Positions 35,190 to 44,240 are shown, numbered from the stretch's first letter. The stretch: DNA of 64,000 nt from Alteromonas aestuariivivens (GCF_003367475.1 NZ_QRHA01000012.1:1-64000); one strand, 5' to 3'. Numbers and translations: made by a program. Notes: generated by a model not told the origin, from the letters alone.

Positions 35190-36533
35190 GTGAATAATTG
35201 GCAACCAGATAGCTGGAGATCGAAGCCGATCCTGCAGCAACCTGAATACGAAAACAGGCAGCAACTCGCTGAAGTTGAAGCAAAATTAAGTAAATATCCG
35301 CCGCTGGTTTTTGCGGCTGAAACCCGTGAACTTCGCCGGCAACTCGGTGAGGTCTGTTCAGGCAAAGGCTTTTTGTTGCAGGGCGGAGATTGCGCCGAGT
35401 CTTTTGCTGAATTTAATGCCCCCAAGATCCGCGACACTTTTAAAGTGTTGTTGCAAATGGCCATTGTTCTGACCTTTGCCGGCCGTTGCCCGGTTACCAA
35501 GGTTGCCCGAATGGCTGGTCAATATGCCAAGCCCCGTTCGTCAGACTATGAAACCATCGAAGGTGTTACCCTGCCCAGTTATCGGGGCGATATCATCAAC
35601 AGTTTTGAGTTTACTGCCGAATCCCGTCGCCCTGATCCAAATCGATTGCTGGATGCCTATCACCAGAGTGCGGCAACGCTTAATTTGCTCAGAGCGTTTG
35701 CACAGGGTGGGCTTGCCGACTTGCATCAGGTGAATCGCTGGAACATGGCGTTTGTCGAGAACAATCCGCTGAAAGAACGTTATCAGGATATGTCCCGTCG
35801 CATTCAGGACACGCTTGAATTTATGGATGTGATCGGCATAAATTCAAGTAACAGTGCAACCCTGCATGAAACGTCCCTGTTTACGTCCCACGAGGCATTG
35901 CTGCTTAATTATGAGCAGGCTCTGACCAGAGTCGATACTCTGACCGGTAAGCCCTACAACTGTTCGGCTCACATGGTGTGGATTGGTGAGCGTACCCGTC
36001 AGCTGGACCATGCCCATGTTGAGTTTTTCCGTGGTATTCACAACCCTGTGGGTGTGAAAGTCGGCCCGGGGATGCAGGAAGATGAACTGATTGAATTGAT
36101 CGATGCGCTGAACCCGGACAACGATCCGGGCCGCTTGACGCTGATTACCCGTATGGGTGCGGACAAACTGGAGCAGAATCTGCCACGTTTACTACGCCGG
36201 GTTAAAGCGGAAGGTCGCAACGTGGTGTGGAGCTCTGACCCCATGCACGGCAATACGTTTGCTGCATCCAGCGGATTTAAAACTCGCAACTTTGACGCCA
36301 TACTCAGTGAAATTCGCCAATTCTTTGCCGCCCACGAAGCTGAGGGTACACATGCGGGTGGTATCCACCTCGAAATGACCGGTCAGCACGTGACCGAGTG
36401 CACCGGAGGGGCTTATCAGATTAGTGATGACGACCTCAAAGAGGCCTACATGACCCAGTGTGATCCGCGTCTTAATGCGGACCAGGTACTGGAAATGGCG
36501 TTCCTGGTCGCCGACCACCTGAGAAGCGCTTAA
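35190..36533 (+). CDS. Class II 3-deoxy-7-phosphoheptulonate synthase
   Basis: 447 residues, the size of plant-type class II DAHP synthases. Landmarks: [13 protein letters not shown] (phosphoenolpyruvate site region), [10 protein letters not shown], and MHGNT with [18 protein letters not shown] near the end, which hold metal and substrate ligands. It joins phosphoenolpyruvate and erythrose-4-phosphate, the first step to aromatic amino acids. The GTG start is supported by GGAG eight bases upstream. Single gene; its stop overlaps that of the convergent small gene. Confidence 0.95.
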   Translation: MNNWQPDSWRSKPILQQPEYENRQQLAEVEAKLSKYPPLVFAAETRELRRQLGEVCSGKGFLLQGGDCAESFAEFNAPKIRDTFKVLLQMAIVLTFAGRCPVTKVARMAGQYAKPRSSDYETIEGVTLPSYRGDIINSFEFTAESRRPDPNRLLDAYHQSAATLNLLRAFAQGGLADLHQVNRWNMAFVENNPLKERYQDMSRRIQDTLEFMDVIGINSSNSATLHETSLFTSHEALLLNYEQALTRVDTLTGKPYNCSAHMVWIGERTRQLDHAHVEFFRGIHNPVGVKVGPGMQEDELIELIDALNPDNDPGRLTLITRMGADKLEQNLPRLLRRVKAEGRNVVWSSDPMHGNTFAASSGFKTRNFDAILSEIRQFFAAHEAEGTHAGGIHLEMTGQHVTECTGGAYQISDDDLKEAYMTQCDPRLNADQVLEMAFLVADHLRSA

Positions 36534-36874
36534 CGTAATTCGCTGGCGATGTAAGTCGCCAGCACTTCCTCTCGCTCCTGTTCAGAAAGAATGCCCGTCA
36601 GAATTGTCCGTCTGCGCAGCTTGGCGGTGCGCTCGTCCGTTGCCAGTAATGCCGCCCGAAATGCACTGGGGTCATTTTTCAGCTCCAAAATTCCTGTCCA
36701 CATCAGCCAACTGCCGTAACTGATCAACTTGTTTTCTGCACGTTGCACCAGGACCTGATGAACCTGTTCGAATAATTGCGGTTGCGAAAGCAGTTTGTCA
36801 GCCATGGCGGTATGCAGGGCCAGTATCTGCCGGTCAATGATGGTCTGCTTGTTGCGTTTTGGTCTGCTAAGCAT
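36530..36874 (-). CDS. Small conserved protein of unknown function, next to a LexA box
   Basis: 114 residues, helical, rich in charged residues: [13 protein letters not shown], then [23 protein letters not shown]. The combination of an N-terminal RQ-I-L stretch and a C-terminal LRRRT-GILS-EERE stretch recalls a gammaproteobacterial family of unknown function that I have no name for. Its 3' end overlaps the DAHP synthase stop. The start codon lies 37 bases from a near-consensus SOS box, so it could be part of the DNA damage response. Confidence 0.65.
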   Translation of the reverse strand: MLSRPKRNKQTIIDRQILALHTAMADKLLSQPQLFEQVHQVLVQRAENKLISYGSWLMWTGILELKNDPSAFRAALLATDERTAKLRRRTILTGILSEQEREEVLATYIASELR

Positions 36875-36910
36875 GTTGAACTGGTAAATCTTTCAATTAT
36901 GAATTAACGT

Positions 36911-36930
36911 TACTGTATGAGTATACAGTT
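36911..36930. promoter_or_regulatory. LexA (SOS) box
   Basis: TACTGTATGAGTATACAGTT has the enterobacterial consensus TACTG-N10-CAGTA with one outer mismatch and an AT-rich alternating core. It lies centrally between two divergent genes (starts at 36874 and 36964). A palindrome GTGAT-TAG-ATCAC follows at 36936-36948. No consensus -35/-10 pair settles which of the two genes is controlled. Confidence 0.75.
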
Positions 36931-36963
36931 GTTGGGTGATTAGATCACATTTTGGAGCACATT

Positions 36964-37374
36964 ATGCGAATACACGGGCAGTTTAGCGTCAATCTGGAAC
37001 CGGCGGAAACCGCGATGAAGGCAAAAGGCGGGGTTACATTAAGCCGCATGATAATTAATAAAACCTTTTTCGGTGAGCTTGAGGCCCATAGCCATGGCGA
37101 AATGCTCAGCGCAATGACCACTACGCAAGGCTCGGCCGGATATGTTGCGATAGAGCAGGTTGAGGGCAAACTGGCGGGAAAAAACGGCAGTTTTGTTTTA
37201 CAACACAGTGGAGTGATGGACAAGGGCGCGCAGGCTTTGAGTCTTGAAGTGGTGCCGGATTCCGGTACCGATGAATTAACGGGTTTGAGAGGCAAGATGT
37301 CGATTGAGATTGAAGGCGGTCAGCACTTTTATACTTTCGACGTAAGCTTGCCCGATGAATCGGCCTGGATTTGA
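36964..37374 (+). CDS. DUF3224 family protein
   Basis: 136 residues from the ATG at 36964, which has TGGAG upstream; an in-frame TTG twelve bases earlier is rejected. The sequence follows the DUF3224 pattern: GQFSVNLEP at the start, INKTFFGELEAHSHGEMLSA, then GSFVLQHSG and GTDELTGLRGKM. It is a small beta-barrel-like protein found in many bacteria, of unknown biochemical role. Starting 34 bases after a LexA box, it may be induced by DNA damage. Confidence 0.8.
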   Translation: MRIHGQFSVNLEPAETAMKAKGGVTLSRMIINKTFFGELEAHSHGEMLSAMTTTQGSAGYVAIEQVEGKLAGKNGSFVLQHSGVMDKGAQALSLEVVPDSGTDELTGLRGKMSIEIEGGQHFYTFDVSLPDESAWI

Positions 37375-38216
37375 AATTCTGTATTGCGTCTGCAGATTGA
37401 ACTCGTTGTTCGCTCAGCTACGCTGACGCGAATCTGTATAGGCACTTTAGTTTGATTGAAACTTTAGCCATCAGCAATTATCGGTCGTTGCAGGATCTTG
37501 TTATTCCCTTGGGCGTGTTTATCTTTGTGCATTGTTTATGCAGTCGGTCATCATTGGGCCAGACAATCGCAAATGAGTGAGGTTTAGTTGGGCCTAAATG
37601 AGTGAATTTGTGGGCAGTATAGTCCAATAATGGCCACAGCACTTCAGGTTGCTGCTTTAGTAGCTTGTAACCGCGTTGTCGCCGATTTATTTGGATTGCC
37701 AAACTACGTCACCGACGCCTTGTTTTCAGCCATTCTAGTTTCCAACAAAAATTGTGATTGCCCGAAAGTATTATCGCAAAGCCATAGACACGGCCCCTAC
37801 CTGGCTCGAGGTTACCAGGGGTTGGCCAAAACCTACTACCTGACTGGCGAACTTCAGCGGGCGTTGGATTTCATGCAACAAGCAGCCGAGTCGACCTATG
37901 TGCCTGAGGAAGAGCAGTTATACCAGGCAACGCTGTTGACTCTAAAAGCAGAAATACGCAACTGAATCAGTCTTTAATAACGAAAGTAATTACTTGTTTG
38001 CGGCTGGCGCGAAAGCAACTTGAATGGATTTTCCCTCAAGTAAAAATATCAATCCATTTTTGTGGGATGTCAGTTAATCACAAGGACTTGGTGCAACGCC
38101 AGGAAGCAACGGTTTTCCTGGGTATACATGCCAGAACATAACAACCTTTACCCATAATTGTATCAGTTCGAAACTGAATCAATCGGACGGCGGTGGGCCC
38201 ATTCAGGTCACCCTTT
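37375..38216. other. Gap with a decayed TPR fragment
   Basis: 840 bases. The only coding trace is a TPR-like fragment at about 37760-37965 (separate entry). 37376-37470 holds short inverted segments (for example CTCAGCTACGCTGA) and the rest shows no gene, tRNA or clear terminator. Confidence 0.5.
37760..37965 (+). pseudogene. Frameshifted C-terminal fragment of a TPR protein
   Basis: Two frames together read as one TPR end. In one frame bases from about 37765 give ARKYYRKAIDTAPT; in the next frame PYLARGYQGLAKTYYLTGELQRALDFMQQA and a tail ending LKAEIRN before TGA at 37963-37965 (landmark residues GLAKTYYLTGEL and ALDFMQQA). A single frameshift near 37800 explains it. No start codon or ribosome site for an intact gene is present upstream, so this looks like the remnant of a larger protein lost by deletion. 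Confidence 0.6.
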
Positions 38217-38426
38217 CTACTCCAGTAGCGGGGCTACCACCGATTCCAAACCGTTAAGTTTAATTTCGTAGATAAGCGCCAGTTGCTCACCGAGCTTTCC
38301 GGGCGGAAAACCTTGTTGGTGGAACCACACCAGATAGGGTTCGGGCAGGTGTAAGAGTTTTCGGCCAGCGTATTTTCCAAATGGCATGGTTTGATTGACA
38401 GCCGATTTTATTGCTTCGGGATTCAT
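38217..38426 (-). CDS. DUF3820 family protein
   Basis: 69 residues from the ATG at 38426, which overlaps the stop of the upstream ABC exporter gene (ATGA). It carries the family core MPFGKYAGRKLLHLPEPYLVWF and ends EIKLNGLESV. DUF3820 proteins are small and of unknown role, sometimes linked to DNA metabolism by neighbourhood in other genomes. Here translational coupling ties it to the exporter. Confidence 0.85.
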   Translation of the reverse strand: MNPEAIKSAVNQTMPFGKYAGRKLLHLPEPYLVWFHQQGFPPGKLGEQLALIYEIKLNGLESVVAPLLE

Positions 38427-40222
38427 GGGTTGTCCTGCGGATGTTGCTTTTGCTGGCTGCGCCACAGATGGGCGTAAACACCGTCGTGTTTCAGAAGCTC
38501 TTGATGGGTGCCTTGCTCGGCAATTTGCCCCTGTTGCATCACAATAATGTTGTCGGCATCCACAATGGTGGACAACCGATGGGCTATCACCATACGAGTG
38601 TGGCCTTTTTCGAGGCTTTGCATGGCCTGCAGAATCAGCTGTTCAGAATGGCTGTCGAGTGACGACGTGGCTTCGTCAAATACCAGTATTCTGGGGTTTT
38701 TGAGTAAGGCCCGGGCGATGGCCACCCGCTGCTTTTCGCCACCGGACAGCTTCAAGCCGCGCTCTCCCACCTGGGTCCGTTCTTTGCTGGGGAGCTGGCT
38801 GATGAAGTCGCTGAGGTGGGCCAGTTCTATCACCCGCTGAACTTCATTGTCGGTGGCATCCGGGCGACCGTAACGGATGTTTTCCAAAATGGTATCGTTG
38901 AACAGCACCGTGTCCTGCGGCACAATAGCCATATTTGCGCGCAGGGAAGACTGTCCGACCTGGCGGATATCCTGGCCGTCAATGGTAATGCGCCCTTCAT
39001 TCGGGTCGTAAAACCGGAACAGCAGTTTAACCAGAGTGGATTTACCTGCACCGCTGGGGCCGACCACCGCCACTTTGTGGCCGGGCTGAATGTCAAAACT
39101 CACATTTTGCAGTATGGGTCTGTCGGAGTGGTAGTGAAAGCTGACATCTTCAAAGCGTATATGCCCCGAAGTTAGCTGTAGCGCCGGTGCGTCTTGCAGG
39201 TCCAGGACTTTGGGTACTTTATCCAGCAGTGCAAACAGGTTGTCGATGTTGGCCAGCGACCCGCGTATCTCCCGGTACACAAAGCCCAAAAAGTTAAGCG
39301 GAATAAATATCTGCATGGTGAAGGCGTTAATCAGCACAAAATCACCAATGGTCATGCGACCTTCACTCACCCCATAGGCTGCGTTGGCCATCATGGCGGT
39401 CATTGCGCTGGCAATGATCAGTGCCTGGCCGCCATTGAGCGCAAACAGTGAAAGACGATTTTTACGCCGGGCCCGTTCCCAGTTGGCCAAGTCCTCATCG
39501 TAACGTTCAAATTCGTAGTCTTCGTTGTTGAAGTATTTCACTGTTTCGTAGTTCAGCAGGCTGTCTATGGCGCGGGTATTGGTATTGGAATCGGCCTGGT
39601 TCATGGCGTGCACAAAGCGGGTTCGCCAATGGGTGGCCTGAATGGAAAAGTACACATAAAGAACCACCGAAACCATTATGATAAGCGCGAAACTCCAGCC
39701 AAACTGCACCAGCAATATGCCCACAACCAGTGCAATTTCAAACAGGGTGGGGCCAATGTTGAACACCAGAAATCGCATCAGAAAACTGATGCCGCTGGTG
39801 CCCCGTTCAATATCCCGTGACAGGCCTCCGGTCTGGCGGCTCAGGTGAAAGGACAGGTCGAGGCGATGCAGATGTTCGAATACTCTCAGCCCCAGGCGGC
39901 GCATGGCGCGCTCGGTAACCCGCCCGAACAGGGTGTCGCGTATTTCTCCCAGAATGACATTGAATAAGCGAAGGACACCATAGGCCACAATCAGCGCTAT
40001 TGGTACGGCCATCATGGTTTCTGATACGTTCTGAGCATTGAGGCTGTCGACGGTGTATTTGAGCACGTAGGGCAGTGCTACACTGGCGAGCTTTGCCGCT
40101 ATCAGACACAGCAGCGCCAGAAGTACGCGGTTTTTAAATTCAAGCAGATAGGGCCACAATTGCCAGAAAACCGACCAGCGCACCGGTGTGTCAGGAGATA
40201 CTACAGAGTGACTTCGGCGCAT
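38423..40222 (-). CDS. Atm1/HMT1-type ABC exporter (fused permease and ATPase)
   Basis: 599 residues from the ATG at 40222; the frame stays open a further 89 codons upstream, but that stretch (many prolines, lysines and no homology-like pattern) is rejected. Six membrane helices occupy about residues 25-320, with the family motif NYETVKYFNNEDYE before helix 5 and FIPLNFLGFVYREIR later. The ATPase has Walker A GPSGAGKST, signature LSGGEKQR and Walker B ILVFDEATSSLDS. Relatives export glutathione conjugates, heavy metals or an iron-sulfur precursor. Coupled downstream to a DUF3820 gene. Confidence 0.9.
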   Translation of the reverse strand: MRRSHSVVSPDTPVRWSVFWQLWPYLLEFKNRVLLALLCLIAAKLASVALPYVLKYTVDSLNAQNVSETMMAVPIALIVAYGVLRLFNVILGEIRDTLFGRVTERAMRRLGLRVFEHLHRLDLSFHLSRQTGGLSRDIERGTSGISFLMRFLVFNIGPTLFEIALVVGILLVQFGWSFALIIMVSVVLYVYFSIQATHWRTRFVHAMNQADSNTNTRAIDSLLNYETVKYFNNEDYEFERYDEDLANWERARRKNRLSLFALNGGQALIIASAMTAMMANAAYGVSEGRMTIGDFVLINAFTMQIFIPLNFLGFVYREIRGSLANIDNLFALLDKVPKVLDLQDAPALQLTSGHIRFEDVSFHYHSDRPILQNVSFDIQPGHKVAVVGPSGAGKSTLVKLLFRFYDPNEGRITIDGQDIRQVGQSSLRANMAIVPQDTVLFNDTILENIRYGRPDATDNEVQRVIELAHLSDFISQLPSKERTQVGERGLKLSGGEKQRVAIARALLKNPRILVFDEATSSLDSHSEQLILQAMQSLEKGHTRMVIAHRLSTIVDADNIIVMQQGQIAEQGTHQELLKHDGVYAHLWRSQQKQHPQDNP

Positions 40223-40487
40223 AGTTGGCTCACGTGCATCAAGAATTGACAGAAAAAGGCCAGTAAAGGTAACCCATTGAGAGGCGCGGTTAAATGCCTG
40301 TGAGTAAAATTGTTCCAGCTTGAAACGTTTGAGTCTGAGAGACAGGTTTACACTGGGTGAACACCCGGTTGTAAAATAACTCGCAATTCCTTTATGGCAA
40401 GCTTTACTTATATACAACGGGGCTGCTGGAGTAGCCAGCCGTTTCGCGGAAGATTTTACCGGGTTTATAGTTGACGCTTTCTGTGGC

Positions 40488-41504
40488 ATGGTAGCTGACC
40501 GTAGTACAGTCGATAACTTCTGTTTGGGATCACATTTGTTAGAAGATCGTTTCGGACGCCAGTTTTATTACCTGCGTCTTTCCATTACTGAAGCCTGCAA
40601 CTTCAGATGCCAGTACTGTTTACCTGATGGCTATCAGGGGCCTTCCCACGAGCATTTTCTTAATCTGGAAGAAATTCGCACCTTAATTTCAGGCTTTGCA
40701 CAATTGGGCACGCAAAAAATCCGTATCACCGGCGGCGAGCCCAGTTTACGCCGTGATCTGAGTTCGGTTATCGACATTTGCCGGCATACCCCGGGCATTA
40801 AAAAAGTGGCGATGACCACCCACGGTGGGCGTCTTGCTCAGAATATTGCGAGCTGGCATGCAGCAGGGCTTGACCAAATTAATGTGAGTATTGACAGCCT
40901 CGATCCCCGGCAGTTTGCCGCCATCACCGGGCAGGATAAATTACTGCATATTCTCAAGGGCATTGACATGGCGCTTGAAGGGGGAATGAAGGTCAAGGTG
41001 AATACCGTGTTGCTAAAAGATTTTTCTCAGCATCGTTTAAGCCGCTTTCTGGATTGGATACGACACACTCCGGTTACATTACGCTTCATTGAGTTGATGC
41101 AAACCGGTGATCATGAAGCTTTTTTCAAGCAACAGCATTTGTCTGGCATACCGCTGCGCACCCAGTTGCTGGAACAGGGCTGGAAGCCTCTTCCCCGTGA
41201 ACTGGATGCCGGGCCTGCCCAGGAATTTTCCCACCCGGACTACGCTGGCCGGATTGGCCTGATTTTACCTTACAGTAAAGATTTTTGTTTATCCTGCAAC
41301 CGTTTACGGGTAGCGGCCAACGGAAATCTGCATTTGTGCCTGTTCAGCGAACAGGGTGTTAGCCTCAGGCCGTTTTTGCAGTCGTCGGACCCTGCCGAGC
41401 TGAAAGGGTTCCTGCAGGAAGTTATGGCCAGCAAACACGCCACTCACCACCTCAATGAAGGCAATACAGGGGCTACCCGGCATCTTGCCATGCTTGGCGG
41501 TTAA
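40488..41504 (+). CDS. moaA: GTP 3',8-cyclase, molybdenum cofactor synthesis
   Basis: 338 residues. Two iron-sulfur sites are visible: the radical-SAM motif CNFRCQYC (C37, C41, C44) and the C-terminal CLSCNRLRVAANGNLHLC. The protein ends in GG, the conserved tail needed for activity. It turns GTP into the precursor of cyclic pyranopterin monophosphate. DRFGRQFYYLRLS and the FLNLEEIR region are like the Vibrio-type MoaA. The ATG at 40488 gives a long N-terminus; a TTG at about 40538 with GGGAT upstream would give a start nearer the usual one. The other moa genes are not in the window. Confidence 0.93.
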   Translation: MVADRSTVDNFCLGSHLLEDRFGRQFYYLRLSITEACNFRCQYCLPDGYQGPSHEHFLNLEEIRTLISGFAQLGTQKIRITGGEPSLRRDLSSVIDICRHTPGIKKVAMTTHGGRLAQNIASWHAAGLDQINVSIDSLDPRQFAAITGQDKLLHILKGIDMALEGGMKVKVNTVLLKDFSQHRLSRFLDWIRHTPVTLRFIELMQTGDHEAFFKQQHLSGIPLRTQLLEQGWKPLPRELDAGPAQEFSHPDYAGRIGLILPYSKDFCLSCNRLRVAANGNLHLCLFSEQGVSLRPFLQSSDPAELKGFLQEVMASKHATHHLNEGNTGATRHLAMLGG

Positions 41505-41519
41505 AGCCGTTAGTGGCTC

Positions 41520-42059
41520 ATGGAGATTAACGGCAGTCAAAGGCTCAGTTACCGGTTTATAACCGCAAAGGACGCCGATTTTTTATGGCATCTGGACCAG
41601 GACGAAGCGGTTATGCGCTACATTACTGGTGGTAAGAAAACCTCCATGGCCGACATTCACGGGGTGTTCCTGCCGCGGCTACAGGCTTACGCCGACGAAA
41701 ATCTGGGGTGGGGAATGTGGAAGGTTTCCTTAAAGGCCTCACCTCATCAAGGCATCGGTTGGGTGCTGGTTCGCCCCATGGGATTTTTCACCTCTCAGCG
41801 ACAACCGGGCAACATTGAATTAGGCTGGCGATTTCATCGGGAAAGTTGGGGGAACGGGTATGCCACCGAAGCGGCAACGGCGGTCAGGGATGGGCAACTT
41901 AAACTTGGTATTAAACAGTTTTCCGCTATTGCGTTACCTGAAAACCGTGCATCGATAAATGTGATGGAAAAACTGGGAATGAGCTTCAGTCATCATCTGC
42001 ACTATCAGGATGCGCATTTTGATGAACAGGTTGTGGTTTATACCCAGCATTTTCAGTGA
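41520..42059 (+). CDS. GNAT family N-acetyltransferase (RimJ/RimL-like)
   Basis: 179 residues, acetyltransferase_3 type: LDQDEAVMRYITGG near the start, ELGWRFHRESWGNGYATEAA for acetyl-CoA binding (about 101-120), and ALPENRASINVMEKLGM near the end. Such enzymes acetylate amino groups of proteins or small molecules; the target is not known. It follows moaA by 15 bases and may share its transcript. Confidence 0.87.
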   Translation: MEINGSQRLSYRFITAKDADFLWHLDQDEAVMRYITGGKKTSMADIHGVFLPRLQAYADENLGWGMWKVSLKASPHQGIGWVLVRPMGFFTSQRQPGNIELGWRFHRESWGNGYATEAATAVRDGQLKLGIKQFSAIALPENRASINVMEKLGMSFSHHLHYQDAHFDEQVVVYTQHFQ

Positions 42060-42084
42060 GCTTTCCCGCCAGGCCCTAGGATAT

Positions 42085-43701
42085 TCACCCCCAGTCCTGC
42101 AGAAGTGTACGAATTTTGAGGTACCGTTGTTCCTGTTCGGCGCTTAAAGGGTTGCTTTCCAGTATTTTCATGCAGGCGTGGACCCTCTTATCGTCAGAGT
42201 CTGATTGCGTGTTGTTGGTCGCGATGGCTTGCAGCAAATTTAGCGCGATGGCGGGGTTTTTAGGCATAATGGTGAAAGCCTGGCGAAAGCTTTCAAGCGC
42301 AGCATGGATATCGCCCTGCTGATACTGGTTCACCGCCAGATTGTTCAGGGCTCTTGGAGGAAGGGCAATGGCCGCCTTTTCCTGCCGCTCCATGCGGATA
42401 TAACTCAAAAAGAGATTGTCCTCCGGGGGAGCCTCATTACAGCGTCGATCGATGGTATCCAGAATGGTCAGCGCGTGTTCCTGCAAGCCCAAAGTGTGAA
42501 ATGCCTTGGCTTTGTCTAGCAAGGCTTCAGCGCACTCATCGCCCCAGCCGTCGTCGCTGAGCTGACTTAACAGAGCCAGAGCTTTTTCGGTTTCATCCTG
42601 CAAATACAGTAATCGGGCATCTATGACTTTGAGTTGTTCTGTTAACTCATCGTCTGAAAAGCGGCTACGCAGGCGTTTCAGGTACTCTTTACTCTGCCGA
42701 ATCAATGATTGGGTCTGGTCTTCATCTGCTGTCATTGCATAGTCAATACCCGCTCGTGCAACGCTCAAATACACTTCCGGTGTGTCGTGAATTGAATTTT
42801 TGGCAAAGCGGATAATCTTTTTGGCAGCTTCAAACCGACTTTCGTAATCATGTGTCAGCCGCGATAAATCCATGGCGTGGCGATGGCGCTGAATATTTCT
42901 TGGCGACAGCTGGGCTGCCTCCATTACCGATTCCAGAGCGTCATCAAACTCCTGCTGCTTAATTTTTAATGCGCTGAGCAAGTCGTATGCAACCAATTTC
43001 GAATCGTTCTGAAAGGCCAGAGCCAGAATGAGCTTTTCCGCCTCTTCATCCTGGTTTAAATGAATGTGGCACTTCACCAGCCCTATTTGTGCCCAGGTGA
43101 ACTTTTGTACGTTGAGAATAGCCAGGTAAAATTCACGGGCAGCCTCAAATTGACCGCAGGCTAACAGCAGTTCCCCTTTTAATTTCAATGCTACCGGAAA
43201 AAACTCGGCATTTTTAGGCTCCAGCAGGAATTGTTCTGTCTGAAAAAGGGCGTCATCCAGTGCATTTTTCTCTACACAGGTATAGACGGGTTTCAGTGCC
43301 TGTTTGCGTTTAATTAGCCGGGATAGGCGCTTATCGAGATCTTTCACTGAAAAAGGCCTGGCGATAAAGTCGTCCGGCTGCAATTCTACGATGGAATTGA
43401 CAATGTCCGGTGAGGTGTCTGCGCTGATAAACACAAAGGCTGTACTGGGGGGCAGGGCCTTGTGCTCCAGAAGTTCAGTGTACAGAAAATAGCCTTCCTG
43501 TTCCTCTTTGAGGTCGTAAGCACACAAGATGAGATCATAGCGCACTGTGTTCAGCGCTTCTTTCGCTTCGTTGGCTGTTTTTGTGTAATCGATATTGCGA
43601 AACCCCAGTTCTTCCATGGAATAACGCAGGTAGCCTTTGGAAAAAATCTGATGTTCAATGATCAGAATTCGCAGTTCCCTGGCCAGTTTGTAGTGGATCA
43701 C
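42085..43701 (-). CDS. Pseudo-receiver domain plus TPR repeats
   Basis: 538 residues. The first ~130 residues fold like a response-regulator receiver, but the acidic pair is replaced by E-H (RILIIEHQIF), the expected phospho-aspartate is alanine (LILCAYDL, A61), and the conserved lysine is arginine (IARPFS). The rest is a series of tetratricopeptide repeats (for example KLKGELLLACGQFEAAREFYLAIL and NLAVNQYQQGDIHAALESFRQAF as landmarks). It should be a protein-interaction scaffold that is not phosphorylated in the usual way. The start is a GTG with GAGAAG upstream. Single leftward gene. Confidence 0.85.
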   Translation of the reverse strand: MIHYKLARELRILIIEHQIFSKGYLRYSMEELGFRNIDYTKTANEAKEALNTVRYDLILCAYDLKEEQEGYFLYTELLEHKALPPSTAFVFISADTSPDIVNSIVELQPDDFIARPFSVKDLDKRLSRLIKRKQALKPVYTCVEKNALDDALFQTEQFLLEPKNAEFFPVALKLKGELLLACGQFEAAREFYLAILNVQKFTWAQIGLVKCHIHLNQDEEAEKLILALAFQNDSKLVAYDLLSALKIKQQEFDDALESVMEAAQLSPRNIQRHRHAMDLSRLTHDYESRFEAAKKIIRFAKNSIHDTPEVYLSVARAGIDYAMTADEDQTQSLIRQSKEYLKRLRSRFSDDELTEQLKVIDARLLYLQDETEKALALLSQLSDDGWGDECAEALLDKAKAFHTLGLQEHALTILDTIDRRCNEAPPEDNLFLSYIRMERQEKAAIALPPRALNNLAVNQYQQGDIHAALESFRQAFTIMPKNPAIALNLLQAIATNNTQSDSDDKRVHACMKILESNPLSAEQEQRYLKIRTLLQDWG

Positions 43702-43820
43702 AACTCTGCTTCTCTTTTATCGGCCTTTGACTGTTATCGTCCAAGAACTGAAAAAACTTAGAGTTACGGTAGTTTGCGGATTTTTGTCGTAGATAATAGA
43801 AAAATTAGACGGAAGAGAGA

Positions 43821-43863
43821 TGGTGGACGCTACTGTGGTTCGGTCGGAACGACTTGAACCAGT
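43821..43863 (-). pseudogene. Decayed 3' portion of tRNA-Val (remnant A)
   Basis: Read leftward, this ends like the neighbouring tRNA-Val (AGCGTCCACCA), includes the T-arm start CTGGTTCAAG, but has about 17 extra bases inserted between the T-loop and the acceptor strand (with CCGACCGAACC). The anticodon arm and D arm are absent. The bases after the CCA copy (TCTCTCTTCC) match those after the intact tRNA at 43924, so a duplication is likely. Confidence 0.65.
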
Positions 43864-43923
43864 ACAACTGGTGACAGACTTCAGTTAATTTTTAAAACAG
43901 AGTTGATTTAGATGGAAGAGAGA

Positions 43924-43999
43924 TGGTGGACGCTACTGGGCTTGAACCAGTGACCCTCGCCTTGTAAGGGCGATGCTCTCCCAACTGAGCTAAGCGTCC
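43924..43999 (-). tRNA. tRNA-Val (anticodon UAC)
   Basis: 76 bases with encoded CCA. Acceptor GGACGCT pairs with AGCGTCC; anticodon loop CTTACAA gives UAC, which reads GUA and related valine codons. D arm GCTCAGTTGGGAGAGC and T arm with GGTTCAAGCC are standard. Second gene of the leftward two-tRNA transcript. Confidence 0.97.
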
Positions 44000-44030
44000 A
44001 TATTGTGTGCTGCAAACAACGGAACTAAAG

Positions 44031-44076
44031 TGGTGGACGTCTGCTGCGGCTCGGTCTGAAAGACTTGAACCAGTGA
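44031..44076 (-). pseudogene. Decayed 3' portion of tRNA-Val (remnant B)
   Basis: Same plan as remnant A: leftward it reads CACTGGTTCAAG, an insertion containing CAGACCGAGCC, then AGACGTCCACCA. It follows the first intact tRNA-Val as remnant A follows the second. The flanks after CCA (ACTTTAGTT) resemble those after the intact gene at 44127. Confidence 0.65.
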
Positions 44077-44126
44077 ACGGTTACGTCTTTATTACCGATA
44101 TACAACAACGAATCCCAACTAAAGAG

Positions 44127-44202
44127 TGGTGGACGCTACTGGGCTTGAACCAGTGACCCTCGCCTTGTAAGGGCGATGCTCTCCCAACTGAGCTAAGCGT
44201 CC
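44127..44202 (-). tRNA. tRNA-Val (anticodon UAC)
   Basis: 76 bases, identical to the copy at 43924-43999, with encoded CCA. First gene of the leftward transcript, 38 bases after its promoter. tRNA-Val(UAC) beside gltX is also the arrangement in E. coli. Confidence 0.97.
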
Positions 44203-44240
44203 CCGCTGTTTGCTTACCCGTGCTGGGTAAGTGGGGCGGT

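Noticed and set aside
36936-36948. GTGAT-TAG-ATCAC as a CRP site
   Set aside because: The half-sites are one base too close for the CRP consensus; kept only as a palindrome next to the LexA box.
40223-40489. 89-codon N-terminal extension of the Atm1-type exporter
   Set aside because: No membrane or targeting pattern, and the ATG at 40222 gives the normal family length.
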